Origin: Trebouxia sp. TZW2008
Lineage: Eukaryota > Chlorophyta > Trebouxiophyceae > Trebouxiales > Trebouxiaceae
Assembly (NCBI GenBank): GCA_002118135.1
Contig: BDIU01000343.1
Coordinates: forward strand, 62,001 to 126,000
Direction: 5' to 3'
Length of the DNA: 64,000 bases
Shown: positions 1 through 13,000 of the stretch, one piece after another
Layout of the letters: each line of letters starts with the position of its first letter
How positions within the stretch are numbered: the stretch's first letter is position 1
Notes under the pieces: model-generated
Database searches by the model: none
What the model was told of the DNA's origin: nothing
The model's input: only the letters and a program-made list of their open reading frames with translations
Program-made: the position numbers and the translations under genes

Positions 1-3000
1 GGCATGCATCAACCAGTGGCCAAGTTGAGCAAGATAGACAGCAAACAGATAGTAGGAAAACTTACATTGACCAGGTCCAGCACCAGTTTGCCAACAACTC
101 CAGGGTAGGTGGTCACCAGCTTGCTGAAGAAGTTGATCATGTTTCTCTGCCATGTGTCCTGGTTCAGAATCTCCTGGTTAGCAGCACCATTGCCAGGATG
201 CCAGTCAGGCACCTACACACACACACATGGCACAATTGAGCCTTCCGCTGTCCATCAGCCATGCCAAAATTAAAGGCAGAGATGACATCATGTCGATGGG
301 CAAAGGTGCCCATCAAGCATTGATAGGCGAAGGGCAATGTTGAGCCTCAAGGGGCAAGGGTGCAAGTCAGGCGCCTGTATACAAAGTAAAGTGAAAGTCA
401 AGTCTACGCCATTAGGCGTCATAGCGGGAGCGTCTGTCTAAAGAGGCAGCCCGGGATGTATACAAAGGACAGTGTTGGACAAATGCGCTGCAAGGCCCTG
501 AAGAACGCCAGCCAGGCACCTGTACACAAAACTTAGATCAAGCTTTGATAGGCAGGGGAGCCTGTCATGATCAGGATAGGCCAAAGGCAAAGTTGACTTT
601 CAGTGGGCACAGTCACCCATCAATTGGCAGGCAGAGTTGAGCCTTGCTGAGCAAAGACATCAGATAAGCCTGTCAGAGGATCAGTTTGACTTCACTCTGT
701 CAAAGGCAGTGCAGATGAGTCTGTGCAAGGAAAGCTTTCAACGCGTGCAAAATGAAAGTTTAAGCAGTTCATGAGAAGCCGTTGCTTGCAAAGAAGTTGA
801 TGACCCACAGGAACCTGTCATAGGCGTTCGGAGGCAGGTAGCCGTTGCATGCGCTGCCGCTTGATGGAGGGTTTGACAGTGACGGCACTGATCCTCCATT
901 GCTCCCTGCGAAGACAGTGACGCAAAAATTCATTTCAGCCAGAAAGTAAATAGCTGTTGCATGCCCTACTTCTGGAAGGGGTTGGCGTACAAGCTTTGAC
1001 ATTTGACAGACAGGCAAGTAGCTGTTGCATGCACTGCCTGTCAGTAGGGAGGGCATTGATGGCACTGATCCTTCACTGCCCCCTGCCAAGGTAGTCATGC
1101 TAACCTTGATTTTAAGACAGCAAGCATCATTGCATGCATTGCCGTTTGGTGATTGCGTTGGAAAGTGATGGCACTGATCCTCCATTGCTGCCTGCAAAGA
1201 CAGTCACACAAGGTCAGATTCAAGTAATTGCTGAATGCACTGCCGCTTAGTGGTGCTTTTGATGGCACTGCGGCTGTGTTGATGCCTCCAGGATGCATGT
1301 AGAGATGCACCCAGACTCTGATGACGCACAGATAGCATGACTTAGTCATGTTGACAGCGCCTGTTTGTACGCATGCTGAGCATAAGTATGCCAAGTTAGC
1401 TCGGCACAATGCGTCAATAACTGAAAGACTGAACAGACTGTATGTGTTGAATCACAAAACTTGAACAGCTTCCACTCAACTACGCAGTGAGAGAATTGAA
1501 CGACAGTTTCTCAAGTGACTGGTGCAGTTTGCTAGCTCCTGCCAGCTAGTTTACATGCTGTGTGGCGGACTGCAAGGCTGAACGGTTTGTGTGTGCAATC
1601 AGCAGACTTGCACAATCAACAAAGCAAGTTCAGTAATAGATGGCGCACCCTTGCTAGGCTCCTGCAGGTTGTTCTTGATGGTGGTCTCATCAGCAATCTG
1701 GCAGCTCTGCTGGTAGCTCGGCACCCATGATGATGACTGCACAGCACAGATTCTATGTCAAACATATCTAATTACAATCATGAAACAGCCAAAAACAACT
1801 GATCTTTGATGGTACTTTCATAGACAATTTGGCAGCTCTGCTGATAGCTAGGCATCCATGATAACCGCACAGCCAATACATTTTGTCAAACATCTATGTA
1901 CAAGCTGTTAGCAGCAGCAGCAGCAGTCTGTCAAAGATGTGTGTTGACATCATGCTAGCAGCAGCAGCAGCAGCAGCATACAGAACCATCAGCAGCATAA
2001 AGCATATGACACCAATATGCATATCTTGCGGATGTGTATGCTTTTAGCAAGTTGCACTTGATGCTGATGGTTACTTCACAAGCTCCTGTGGGCATGGACA
2101 ACAGCAAGTGGCTGCATCAAATCAAGGCCCAGATCGATTGCCCTTCCACTGCATGGCATGCATTGCATAGAATTGCAGAACATCCAAATTGTTTTGAGCA
2201 CGCAGGTTGCATATCTCTACTGGCTGCATGTCTTCAGCAGACAAATGCAGGAGCAACTGGCCAGTTTTGCACAGTTCCTAGCTTGACACAGCTGAATTGT
2301 GACAGAACAAAGAAAGAGTAATTTTTGCCAGTTTGCAGGAAAATATAAGTCTTTGCCGTTAGGCAGGTTCAGGAGTGTTGTCACTTGCCTGCAGAGTGCT
2401 GAAGCTGAACGGCAGCTTGATGGTGTTGAACCCAAGAGCCTTCATGCGACGCACAACTGTGGCAAAGTCCAGTGTCTGTGAGTCTGACCCATAGTTCAAA
2501 CCCTCCACCATGCCCACGCTAGGGTTTCCTAACCCATACCATGCAATGCCATGCATGACCACGACATTGCCATCCTGATCAATGATGTTGCGTTGGACGT
2601 TGTGAGGTACTTGCCAGAGGCACTTGAGATGGGCATGCTGGTGGTTGGTGAGGGGGTCGGCGAAGGGGTCGGTGAGGGGGTCGGCGAAGCGGTGGCGACT
2701 GCATGGGTAGAGAGTGGGCGTAACAGCAGTGTTGAGCATTGGATGATGAGCAGTAAATGTTGAGCATTCTGTGAGGCAGATGTGGTCAGGCATGCACAAG
2801 TTCTGTCCCATTATGCACATACATTATATCATGGGCAGCTGTGGTTGCAAATGCATGGGCATAGGATGGGCGTATAAGCAGTGCTGAGCAACAGATCCCG
2901 AGCCCTTTGTGAGGCAAATGGGTACAGGCATGGGCAGGCCCTGGAACACTAAACAGGCATTTCAAGCACAACTAGATGGCAACTGCGCGGGCTAAGGGTA

Positions 3001-5626
3001 AGCGTGAGACTTCAGGGAAAAGGGAGGTGCCTTCCGGCTGGAAGGGGGGGAGGGACAGGGGGGCCAGAGGGTGGAAAGGCTAAGAGAGGGGGGTCATATC
3101 TGGTTGTGAAGAGGCGCAAGTGGCCACAGAAAAGTCAAACACAGGTGATGCATTTGAAAAAGCTACAGCAGGAGGGGGTTGGGGGTTGCAACGGGGTTGT
3201 TACGCTGGGGTCATACCTGGTGGTGGAGGTGCATTAGTGGCCACAGGAATGACAGATGTAGATGATGCAGTTGGAGAAGGTGTGACAGCCACTGGTGAGG
3301 GAGAAGGTGAAGTGGGGTTGGTGGCGGTAGGAGAGGATGTTCTTGGCACACACTGCCAGTACTTGTAGCTACTATAGCATGACACTTGACAAACTGAATA
3401 TATACCAAAACCGCGCGCTGGCTTTGTATTGACTCAGAATTGCCTCTGTAAAGGGCACAGAAAGCAGCCAGTTGTGTTTGCTTGCACTTTGTGTGTTACC
3501 AGAGCGACACAGCTTTCATACTAAACGAAGCAACATTCAATTGCTGTTTGTAAGGAAGAGGCTTCTGTCTGCGCCCAGCAGAGTTTGTGTGGGAAGAAGC
3601 AGCTTACCACTGGTTGCCCATCTGGCATGTGAAGCCACTTGGACAGCAGCTCCCTGCCCTGCATCGCCACAGCAACAATATATCAGCACCTCTGCCAAAC
3701 AACAATGAAAGTCTACACCATCACACATTTCAATGCTGCTATCATCAGTATCAGCTACGTGTGTGGAACAAGCCCTGCCTTGCAAGGCCGGCTTGTTCCG
3801 CCATACATCAATCACTGTTTTGTGCCAAATCCAATGGAAATTTGTGTTCTTCCCTGCTACAGCTCTGCTATCATCATGATGTTGCTTGATCTTACGGTAG
3901 CGTCCTGGTTGACAAGAGCTGAAACTTGCTGCAGCAGCTACAGCTTAGCATCCGAACCCTGGCAAATGGCTCGAACTGCAAATGCACCACACACGTACCA
4001 ACTGCACTGCAGAAGCATACTCCACATGAGTGATGATGCCGAAGCAGATCAGGTTTGTGCCTGACACATGTCATCAGAACGGGCAGAATCTAACATCGAT
4101 GCAGCACTCTCAAAACGACAACTTCAATGCCACCGCCCTCCCCGAAGAAGGCATGCCAAGCTGTTTCAACACATTACATCATGGTCTGGATAGCAGGCAG
4201 GCAGGCAGCAAAAGCGGTGGTGGCAACTCACCACTGAGCATTCTGGCAGTCAGCCCATGAGGGGCAGCTGCTGGTTCCTCCACACTGCTGATAGGCGGCT
4301 ATGCTGTTACTGCATGTCGAAGCTGCATGCACACAGCATTGTTACTGCAGTGCAGCTGTATGTAAGCAATGACGCTACCGCGGGTTGTAGCTGCACATCA
4401 AAGAGAGGTTGAGTACACATTGCAGCTTCAGAGAAGCAATGCTGTAACAACTCATTGCAGGTTCATGCACACAGCACTGTTACTACAGTGCAGCTGTATG
4501 TAAGCAAAATGCTGTTACTGCATGTCGCAGCTGCATGCACACAACAATCTTACTGCAATGTTGGTCCATGTATACAACACTATTGCTGCACGCTGCTGGC
4601 AGGCAGCAATGCTGTTACTGCATGTTGCAGCTGCACACAAAGCAGTCTGTGCGTACACACGGCAGCTTCACAGAAGCAATGCTGTAACAACTCATTGCAG
4701 CTACATGTAAGCAATGCTGCTACTCCACACTGCTAGTAGGCCGCAATGTGGTTACTGCATGTTGCAGCTGCATGCATTCAGCACTGTTACTACACTACAA
4801 CTGCAAGTGAGGAATGTTGTCACTTCACATTGCTGATAGGCTGCAATGCTGTTGCTGAATGTTGCAGCTGCACAGAGAACACAGCATATCAAGGTCTGGG
4901 TATCTATGTGAAGCTTTGATGTGACAACAAGACTGGTTGTGCACAAAGGTGCAAAGGCACTTACGTGTGCTGGTGCTGGATGTTGTTGGTGGCGGGGGTG
5001 GTGACTGCTTGTTCGCTGGGGGAGGAGGGGGGGACGCAACTGGAGGCGGGGACGAAGCGGTCTTAGGAGAAGGTGTTGGAGAGGATGTTGGCGGTGGTGT
5101 GGGCGACGGTGTAGGTGATGGGGACGGGCTTGGCGAGGGGCTAGGCGACTTCGAGGAACCCACAGGCACCGATGGGGCATTCGGCAGACACTGTGAGTAG
5201 TAGTCGCTGAGTACACACAGCCGAAGCCGCTTGGACAGCAAGCCCAAACGCCGGGTCCACACCCTCCTTGTGGACAGCTGAGGCCGCCGCACTGGCCCCA
5301 CTGTGCCGTGGAGCAAGTGTCAAGCAGCTTGCGGGCGGGCAGCTGCTGCGTCCGCGTCTCTGCACAGCACGCAACTATGGGCTCGTCACACCTCCGCAGT
5401 GACCTGTTTCGGTGACCTAATCAACCTGATGCTGCGTCTGCTCGCAAGGCAAGCCATATGACAAATTCATGTGGTACGCCAGCAGACTGAATGTCGCATA
5501 TGGCAACCTATTTGAGTTTGACAGCACTGTCGGCTCATAGCGTACAGTTTACATACCTGCACGACATGACTGCGACAGCAAGCCAATCACCACCAGCCGC
5601 ACCACGACACAGCCTCTGAGCTGCAT
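1..5626 (-). CDS. Secreted GH5 endoglucanase with CBM1-like modules (partial, runs off left edge)
   Basis: The start at 5626 opens a signal peptide (exon 5557-5626, core VVVRLVVIGLL). Exon 4965-5359 continues in phase with a CBM1-like module (QWGQCGG, CCPSGFGC, then DYYSQCLP one frame away) and a Ser/Pro linker. A second module is split between 3608-3658 (CCPSGFTCQMGNQ) and 3217-3371 (SYKYWQCVP plus linker). Exon 2389-2609 begins the catalytic domain: NIIDQDGNVVVMHGIAWYG matches the start of GH5 cellulases, and its donor is GCAAGT. Further exons lie at 1649-1736 (WVPSYQQSCQIADET), about 775-905 (CNGYLPPN, FLWVINFFASNGF) and 66-212 (VPDWHPGN). GH5 enzymes cleave beta-1,4-glucans outside the cell. 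The catalytic Glu residues must lie beyond the left edge or in unresolved exons. The donor of the 775-905 exon and the exon between 3658 and 4965 are unresolved, and the frame breaks near 5210. Confidence 0.75.
825..1300 (-). repeat. Tandem acceptor-side copies of a GH5 exon
   Basis: The working exon (775-905) has three decayed relatives upstream in gene order, ending near 1086, 1195 and 1295. Each carries a Gly/Ser-rich start, a TCAGTGCCATCA-like core and a GCAGTGCATGCAA-like core. The copies lose frame and donors. They look like duplicated exon starts left inside the intron. Confidence 0.7.
1911..1980. repeat. Interrupted GCA trinucleotide tracts
   Basis: Two short runs of GCA (five and six units) separated by about 40 bases lie in a GH5 intron. 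They are simple repeats with no coding role that I can see. Confidence 0.7.
3753..3815. repeat. Hairpin-forming dispersed repeat, copy 1
   Basis: GGAACAAGCC and GGCTTGTTCC form a perfect 10-bp stem around a short GC-rich loop, preceded by a GTGTGTGG word. Related sequences lie near 33690-33765 and 53113-53200. The function is unknown. Confidence 0.5.
4290..4900. repeat. Degenerate tandem repeats in a GH5 intron
   Basis: Units of roughly 60-130 bases share GCAATGCTGTTACTGCATG and TTGCAGCTGCATG-like words, repeated about seven times with many changes. No exon could be placed here, although the reading phase requires at least one exon between 3658 and 4965. The array may be derived from that missing exon's acceptor region. 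Confidence 0.6.
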
Positions 5627-5910
5627 ATCTGCCACTTGCAGCACTTGACAACAACGTCACTTTCCCCTTCCTACAGCGGCAAGAGCTAGCGCGCCAGCCG
5701 GAGAACAAGACGCTTGCGTCACTGTCGTGACCTATCGAACACCGATTTAGCTTCCCACAACGTCTGAGTCATGCCGAAACTTGTTTGACCAGGATTCTAA
5801 AGGCGTGTGTTCCCTATAACAGTCATGAAACTGCGATCACAACAGGCTCAAGCTCAAAATTCAAGCATGAGTTTACAGTGCCTAATCTATGGAATTCAAC
5901 GCTCGGCAAG

Positions 5911-6208
5911 CTAAGAGGTGTCCATTGCATCAGATTCTTGGCGCTCTACCTCCATGCTGGTAGGCTGCTGAGGGACAGAGGAGGTGGTTCCAATGTCAAT
6001 GATTGGGGACCCAGCAGTTTGATCTATATCAGACTTAGCATGTAATTGCATTTCTGCTACTGCAGGATGTTGCGCCAAAGCGTCCTTGGAGGGCTGCCCT
6101 TGCTGTGTGTGACTCTGCACCGCCACCTCTGCTTGGGACGCATTGCCAGCTGGCACAGACACTGCAGGAGCAGACATGCCGCTTGCTTGCTGACCTTCTG
6201 AACCAGCT

Positions 6209-6240
<32 letters not shown>

Positions 6241-6947
6241 TGGGTCTGCAGACTTGGGCTCAGATGTGGCTGTTGTTGCTTGCGCTTCAGGCTGCAAAGA
6301 GTCAGACTCATTGCCAAGGAGCGTCATAGCAGGTGGCGCCAAGGCAGGTGTTGCTGTAGCTGCAGGAGCTTGTGCAGATTGAGATGGATTAGCTGGCTGA
6401 GAAGGTTTGTCAGCAGTAGGCGCACTGTTTCTATCGTTAGCACTTGTGCTGGACACTGTCGCAGCTGTGGGAGGTTGCGCATGTTGAGATGCACTAACTG
6501 GCTCAGCAGGCTTGCCAGCAGCAGGCACAGTAGCAGTACCAATCGTGCTTGTGCTGGGTGGCAACGCAGGTTGAGGGGCCTGTGGGGGTTGAGGGGATTC
6601 AGCGGGGGGTGGTGGTGGGGTCAGCTGCGGCTGACTTTGAGCTGGCGAGGCCTGTGGAGCATAGCCAGGTGGTGTAGGCTGCTGCCCTGCCACCGTCCCT
6701 GGCATGACTCCTGGTACAACCCCACCGTGGGATTGCTGATAGGGCTGGTGCCAGGGGTGCTGCTGCTGCTGAATAGGGTGATAAGCATACCCTGGTGGTT
6801 GTGCGTACATTGCTGCTGCAGCAATACCAGGTGGTTGCTGCCATGGTGGTGGTGGCTGCTGCTGCTGCCATGGTGGCGGCTGCTGTGGCAACTGTTGCGG
6901 CAGCTGCTGTGGTGGAGCAGATGAGGTGTGGACTGGTGCCTGTGAAA

Positions 6948-7023
<76 letters not shown>

Positions 7024-10000
7024 ATGATGCTGCACTTGGGGTGACAAGGATGCCTGGGACAGCGGCTGTGAGGGCTGCTGTGGCGGCGGTTGTGGCTGTT
7101 GCAGTGATCGTGGGTGTGGCTGCGGCTGCTGTTGTGGTGCAGACTGCAGCTGTGGTGGTGGCTGTGGCTGCTGCTGTGGTGCAGACTGCAGCTGTGGTGG
7201 TGGCTGTGGCTGCTGCTGTGGTGCAGACTGCAGCTGTGGTGGCGGATGTGGATGCTGCAATGGTGCAGTCTGCAGCTGTGGTGGTAGCTGCTTTGGGGCT
7301 TGTTGCTGTTGAGGCTGCTGTGCCGGCTGGGCATGGGGTACTGGACGAGCTGATGACTTTTGCTGAGCCAACTGCTGGGCCTGACCTCTGTCTATCTTGG
7401 CCAGCGTCTTGGCCAAAATTTCCCCTGCAAGACAGCAGAATGCATGAATGACTGACACTCACACGCTGACTTCAGTGATGAAACATGCGGTTGCCCCTGA
7501 CAAGCAACAGTCTGATCAAGATCTGTGCAGCCGTATCTTGCATTGGCCTGTTGTGCTCAGACTGAATACCATATCAGCTCTCAGTAGCAAAAGACATGAT
7601 TGCTGAAGTGAGGGATAAGCTACAGCTACTGTAAAGACATTTGCTTGACCTTGAGTGGGTCAGCAAACTGCTCTGACCCTGTATACATGCTTCCAGCGCT
7701 TACTCACGTGCCAGTGCATACAAAATCAAATCAGAGTGTGTGCATCAGCACATACAGCTGAAGTCATCAGTAGCCAAGACATGTTTATGACGACAAACGT
7801 GGCTTATTTGCATACCTTGTAGGACCTTCTGCCGCAGATGGAGTATGGCTGGCTCACCCTCAGTGCCTCTCAGGTAGCTCCATAATGCATGCAGCCGTCT
7901 TTTGTACCTGCAGCCACAAATTTTGTTCAGAGGCCCATATATGCAAGCAAAGCCAAAGTGCGCTGTGGAACGCCTCATCAAGAGTGCAGAAGTGATTGAC
8001 TTTTGGAGTAAAGTGCTGAAGTCACTCGTGTGGTGTAAAGTGCGCATCAACGGCGACCTCTTCAACACTGCATGTAGGTCATGCACATATAGAAGTTGGG
8101 CATCTTTACTTGAGACGCATGAGAAGCAGCTGATGCACAAAGCACCACAGCAACAAGCAAATGCAGCAAAGAGCTTCTTTGTGAATCCTGTCACGAGTCA
8201 CACGCACGCTAGGCAGTGAAAGCGCCAGTGATCAAGTATTTTTGAGCAAAAAATCGTGCAACATAGACTGACCTCATGCCCGCCATGCCTTGCTCAGCAA
8301 AAGCAGCAAAGACAGCCGCTTCAAGAGCCTCAGCAGCTTCCTGAGGGCTGAAATCAGTAGGGCTGGTCAGAGCCAGCCCCAGTATCGCAACTGCCTTGTC
8401 CCTGACGACATCCCCAAGGGATCGCTGTAATGACTGATGGGGGTTCAGAACAGCGTCTTGGGACTCTGCCAGGCCAGCATTGTCCTCTGTCTGTGTGGAC
8501 TGTTGGCTCTGTGAAACTGCGATGGCTGTGTGGGGCAGGGCATTGGTGGTCAAGGCCCTGCCGGCTTCCTGGGCAGGTGCTGAGGCCAAGAATGGTGACT
8601 GTGGCCTTGATGCTGACTCAGCTTTGACAGCTGGCAGCTGTTGCTTTGCGATGCCATTGCTCAGCGCTGATGTGCTGGTTGCTTTAGTGTCCTGCACTGC
8701 TTTTGCAAGGCTGTTGGTGATGCCTGTTGACTGCAGCTTAGTCGATGCAACAGCAGGCTTAGCAGCAGCTGAGGCAGAGGTGGCAGGGGCAACAGCAGGA
8801 GCACTTGGTACAGTTGCAGCTGCAGCTGCAGAAGCAGTTGCCGCAGCTGTGGGGGCTGTTGCCCCTGGGGCAGGGCTGGCAGGTGGGGTGGGTTTGGGGT
8901 CTGCCTTAGCTGTAGGTTGAGTCTGTTGCGTATAGCCTATGACTTGCTTCACGCGCATCACCACCTCTCTACAGCACAAAACGTATGTTCAGCATAAGGC
9001 AAGGCGTCTCTTCACAACAGTGCAAAGCATCATCTTGCAAAGTGTTTAAAAAGCAAACAACGTATCCTGCAGTTGACGCAGGAGTCCTTGCAAAGTGGAT
9101 TAGCCATGAAACATGCTGGCGCCTTTGCCCATTAGGGAGCATTGCCCAGCAGTATCTGGATGTAGCTCATATTCTGTCATGTAACTGCTGCACATAGAAG
9201 TCATGTCATAGGTAGGCACAACCATGTCATAGGTGGGCACAACCATGGCAGATTGTTTGTCAAAGGCTCTGCAATCGGGGTCGCCACATATACAAGAGCC
9301 CCAAGCCTCTGATGATGCTGCACACAGAAGGGGCTGTTGCAAAAGCACCTGGCATTGTTGGCAATACGCTCAGCTCTCTGAATGCCCTCACTCTGTTTTG
9401 CCAACTTGGTCGCCCTGCTCAGGACTCTCCCCAGCTGTGTTTTGACCAGAATGTCGTGTGTCAGCCCTGACAGCTTGTCTATCCTGCCCAAGGCATCTTC
9501 TACCTGCATGCCAGCATCTTGACATTCAGCAATCAGGGCTAATATCTTGGGACAAAAATGTTTGCAGACATTGATGAGTGCTGAAAGCATGCACACAGCA
9601 ACAATTGAAGCAGTATTGTGTGACTCAAACAGCATCTGTAGCTGTCGCTGGTGCCAAAGCTGTTGCGTTTGTGCTGTCAAAAATGCTGCCTGCGAGCGCT
9701 CAGGAATTCAGGGATGTCCAGCACAGACGTGACAGCGACGCGCAGTGCTGATCTCCTGTTTCATCTCATGTAAGTGAATGATGCAATCGCTGGTTTGCAC
9801 AACCCGCCAGGTGCGGCAATCATGCAAAACAAAGGGCATGCCAAGCTGTGCTCATTCTCACTGATGCATTGCAGGATTGAAATACAGGGCTGGGAAAGTG
9901 CAAGGTTGAGACAGTGTCAAAATGAATGGCCAAGTGCTGCTTCCCGCCCTCTCCGCCCTCCATGTCCAATAAAATGGTTTAGGTTAGCACATGATTGAAC

Positions 10001-13000
10001 TGGTTGGAGACAGTTGATTGCTTCTGTACGTACCTAGATGGGCCTGCTGAGCCTGCCTAGCCCTCATTTACAATGAAGTGAGAAAAATTGATTTGCTGTT
10101 TAGCAGCACCAGAAGGCATGCAGGTCGTGGGCTATAGAGTAGTTGTGTATAGGGCTGGTGGCAGATGTACACACCTGTGCTGTGGCCTCAAGGAGATCTT
10201 GCTCTGCGGCCTTGATGATTCTTGCTGCTTCATCAAAGCTGGTGAGCCCCATGTCCAGCAGGTTCTTCTGTTCTTCCGCTGCCTGCTGAGCTGGACTGCC
10301 TGCGATGCCATTGGATGCTGAGCAAGGCGCTCTTTGTTACCAAAGGGAACTAATTCAAGTCCAGCGTTGCTGCTTGCTTAGCTCTGAGACAGTGCTGAAC
10401 AAACATTTCTGTTTCAACTTTATAGAAAGGTCAGTAGCTTGACAGCCGAAAAACTACATTGAATGGGAAAGTGCTGTGTGGCTGAGCAGTGATTTGGCTT
10501 GAGGATGAGAAAGTTTTTCAGTTGGACCCAAGTGAATCAATGCCAATGGAGCAGTATGGTTGGAAAGGTACGCAATACACTCATGTACCATAAGAGTGTT
10601 TGTCTCAAGCCGTTGATTGGGCAGAAGGATCAATCAGGGATACTCAGACTTCAATGCTGGCTGCTTTGCTTGGCAGACACAAAGTCTGAGCAGCGCTTGA
10701 GCAGATATATGCATGCAATATAAGCTGAGTCCATGTGCCATACCACTGTTAGCTTTCCCAATGGCTGCCTTTCTCTCCTTTGCACCAGCTCCTGAGGGCG
10801 CTTCAGCAGGGCCCTTGCCTTTCTTGGCAGCTGCAGAGGCAGGACCAGAGTCGTCGGCAGCGCCCTTGCCTGCTTTGGCACTGCTTGCTGCATGGCCTTT
10901 GGTTGCATCCAGGCCTGATTTGACCCTGCCCTTGCTGAGGAGAGGCTCATCAAGCTTGCGTGTTCGCTTCTTGCCAGCCTGTGCCTGGAATAGTAAGGCA
11001 TTTAGTAATAGTAGCGCATTGATGGAAATGCTCATGACTGTGATGACGATTTTGAGCACTTGCGCCAGGTGCGGCAAGTGCATTGCCTCAATGCTGCAGT
11101 AAACTGTCCACAAGCCCACATCTTTGCAAGCACTGGATGTCATGATTTGGTCGCTGGCACACGACAACAAACATGTAGAAACTTTGATTCACAAACCCAA
11201 CTCTTGCACATGTCTCCTCAGTAGGCTTCATTGGGGTGTGCAAGCGGTTGTTCAGGAGGTTGTGACAAGATCTACAGGCACGTCACAGACATGCATAAGT
11301 CACCTGTGGCTTTTTGTCAATGTTCATGGCTTCAGCTGGTGCTCCATCTGTAGGTGCGTCCTTCTTGATGTCAACGACATCCTCAAGCTCCTCATCAGCT
11401 GCAGGTGACAAAGCACTATCAGGGATGGTTTCTATTTTCCAGGTAGTCAATTTGCATGTTTGGAGTGCTTGCTCCCTGCTTGCATAATTGGCAGCTTTTG
11501 ACAGCACAGAGGCTGCAGCGACAGCAGCAGTAACAAATTGCTGCAGGCCTATCCATATGCATTGACGTCAGTCTGATACATGTCCGCAGACACCCCTTTG
11601 GCCAAGGTATGAAAGCGATATCAGGCGTGAAAACATGTAGATAGGGCGAACAACGTGTAGTTGAGCCAAACGGCTCAGATGAGCAAAGATGACTGCATTG
11701 TTATAAAGCCTGATGCACAGTGGCTGGCATACAAAGGCTCTGACATTTTGATCCCCATCGCCAAGGACAACGATCTGGAGGGTGACCTAATGCTTTTTGC
11801 ATTGATCAAGCTTATGGCAGAAAACACTTGCACTAGTAGCTGTGCTGACTGAAGCTGCAAATGACACCATGCAGGACAAAGTGCAGCAAGCGTAATCTGC
11901 TGAACGTTGACTGGTAGCGGACAAGGGTTGCAGGAGCCTCACCAACTATCTCAATGTCGCTGGGCACATCCGAGTCTGGCTCCTGAAGCACACCCCGCCT
12001 TGGCCGAGCGCTTGGCTCCTTCTGCTGCTTAGCTGCACCAGTCTTTGCCGCCTTTGCTGGTCTTTGGTTGCCACTGCCAGACCGTCTGGGTCGCTTTGCT
12101 GGAGGCTCAGCGGTTGCACTGGAATCCTCAGCTGTTGCCCCTTTAGCATCAGCTGCTGTGGCAGGTTCCCCAGCAGCTTCTGCCCTGGCATCAGTTGCTG
12201 CAGCAGATTCCTTGACAGCTTCTGCATTGGAGTCAGCTGCTGCAGCAGGTTCCTTGACAGCTTTGGCACTGGCATCATCTGCTGTGACAGGTTCCTTGGC
12301 AGCTTCTGCCTTAGCAGTACTTGCTGCAGCAGATTCCTTGGCAGCTTCTGCCTTGGCATCAACTACCCTCACAGACTCCTTAGCAGCTTCTGCCTTGGTG
12401 TCATCAGCTGCAGCGGCTGCTGCTTGAATGCTGGTGTTGGCTGCAGGGGCCTTGGCATCTGCCTTGTTCGCTTGAGCCTTGAAGCTGGACATTGACACAG
12501 CACTAGCTTCAGGCTCCCCATCTTTAGGTTTTGTGCTGGTAGGAGCATCATCTGCTGGTGGAGCTGGCTGCTGTGCTTGCTCAGTGACACCACTGTTATT
12601 GCGTGATGGGCTGTCCAGCTCATTTGCAAAGTCCGCATGATCCTCAGAGGTCGCTTTCGGAGATGAGTTGCCTGACGACTTGGACCTGCCCCTGCCCTTG
12701 CTGCGGCCCCTGCCCCGCCCCCCACGGCCCTTGCCCCTGCCCCTGCCACCCCTACCTCTGCCAGAAGGGGTCTGCTCTTCTTCATGACCAGTGGCTCCTG
12801 CTGAGGCTTGCTGTTGGGCCTTGTCTGTAGCGTTGTCTGAAGCCTTGTCTGTAGCCTTGTCTGAAGCTGGAGGCTGCTGCTCTTTGGTAACATCTGACTG
12901 CTGTTCTGTAGCTGCAGCTGAGGCTTCTGCTGCTGTCACAGCAGGCTGCTGAGCTTCTTGTTTCCTGCCTTCCTACAACAATGGGTCATATCGTGCATAT

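Noticed and set aside
2600..2700. Second frameshift in GH5 between the SPTPSP linker frame and the catalytic frame
   Set aside because: The acceptor CTCTGGCAAG at 2610 joins the previous linker exon to VPHNVQRNIID in frame, so no frameshift is needed. The SPTPSP frame there may be an alternative or relic linker exon.
4752..5216. Arg/His/Pro-rich open frame continuing the first CBM1 half
   Set aside because: The parallel frame encodes a normal SPSPTPSP linker; the basic frame is its shadow.
6621..7451. Open frames rich in Ser/His, Ala/Thr or Val/Ala overlapping the polyQ exon
   Set aside because: They are shadow frames of the CAG-rich exon of the TFIIS-like gene, which alone has coherent phase with upstream exons.
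12064..12830. Plus-strand Ser/Cys- and Ala-rich open frames
   Set aside because: Antisense shadows of the repeated Ala/Lys/Glu exon of the TFIIS-like gene.
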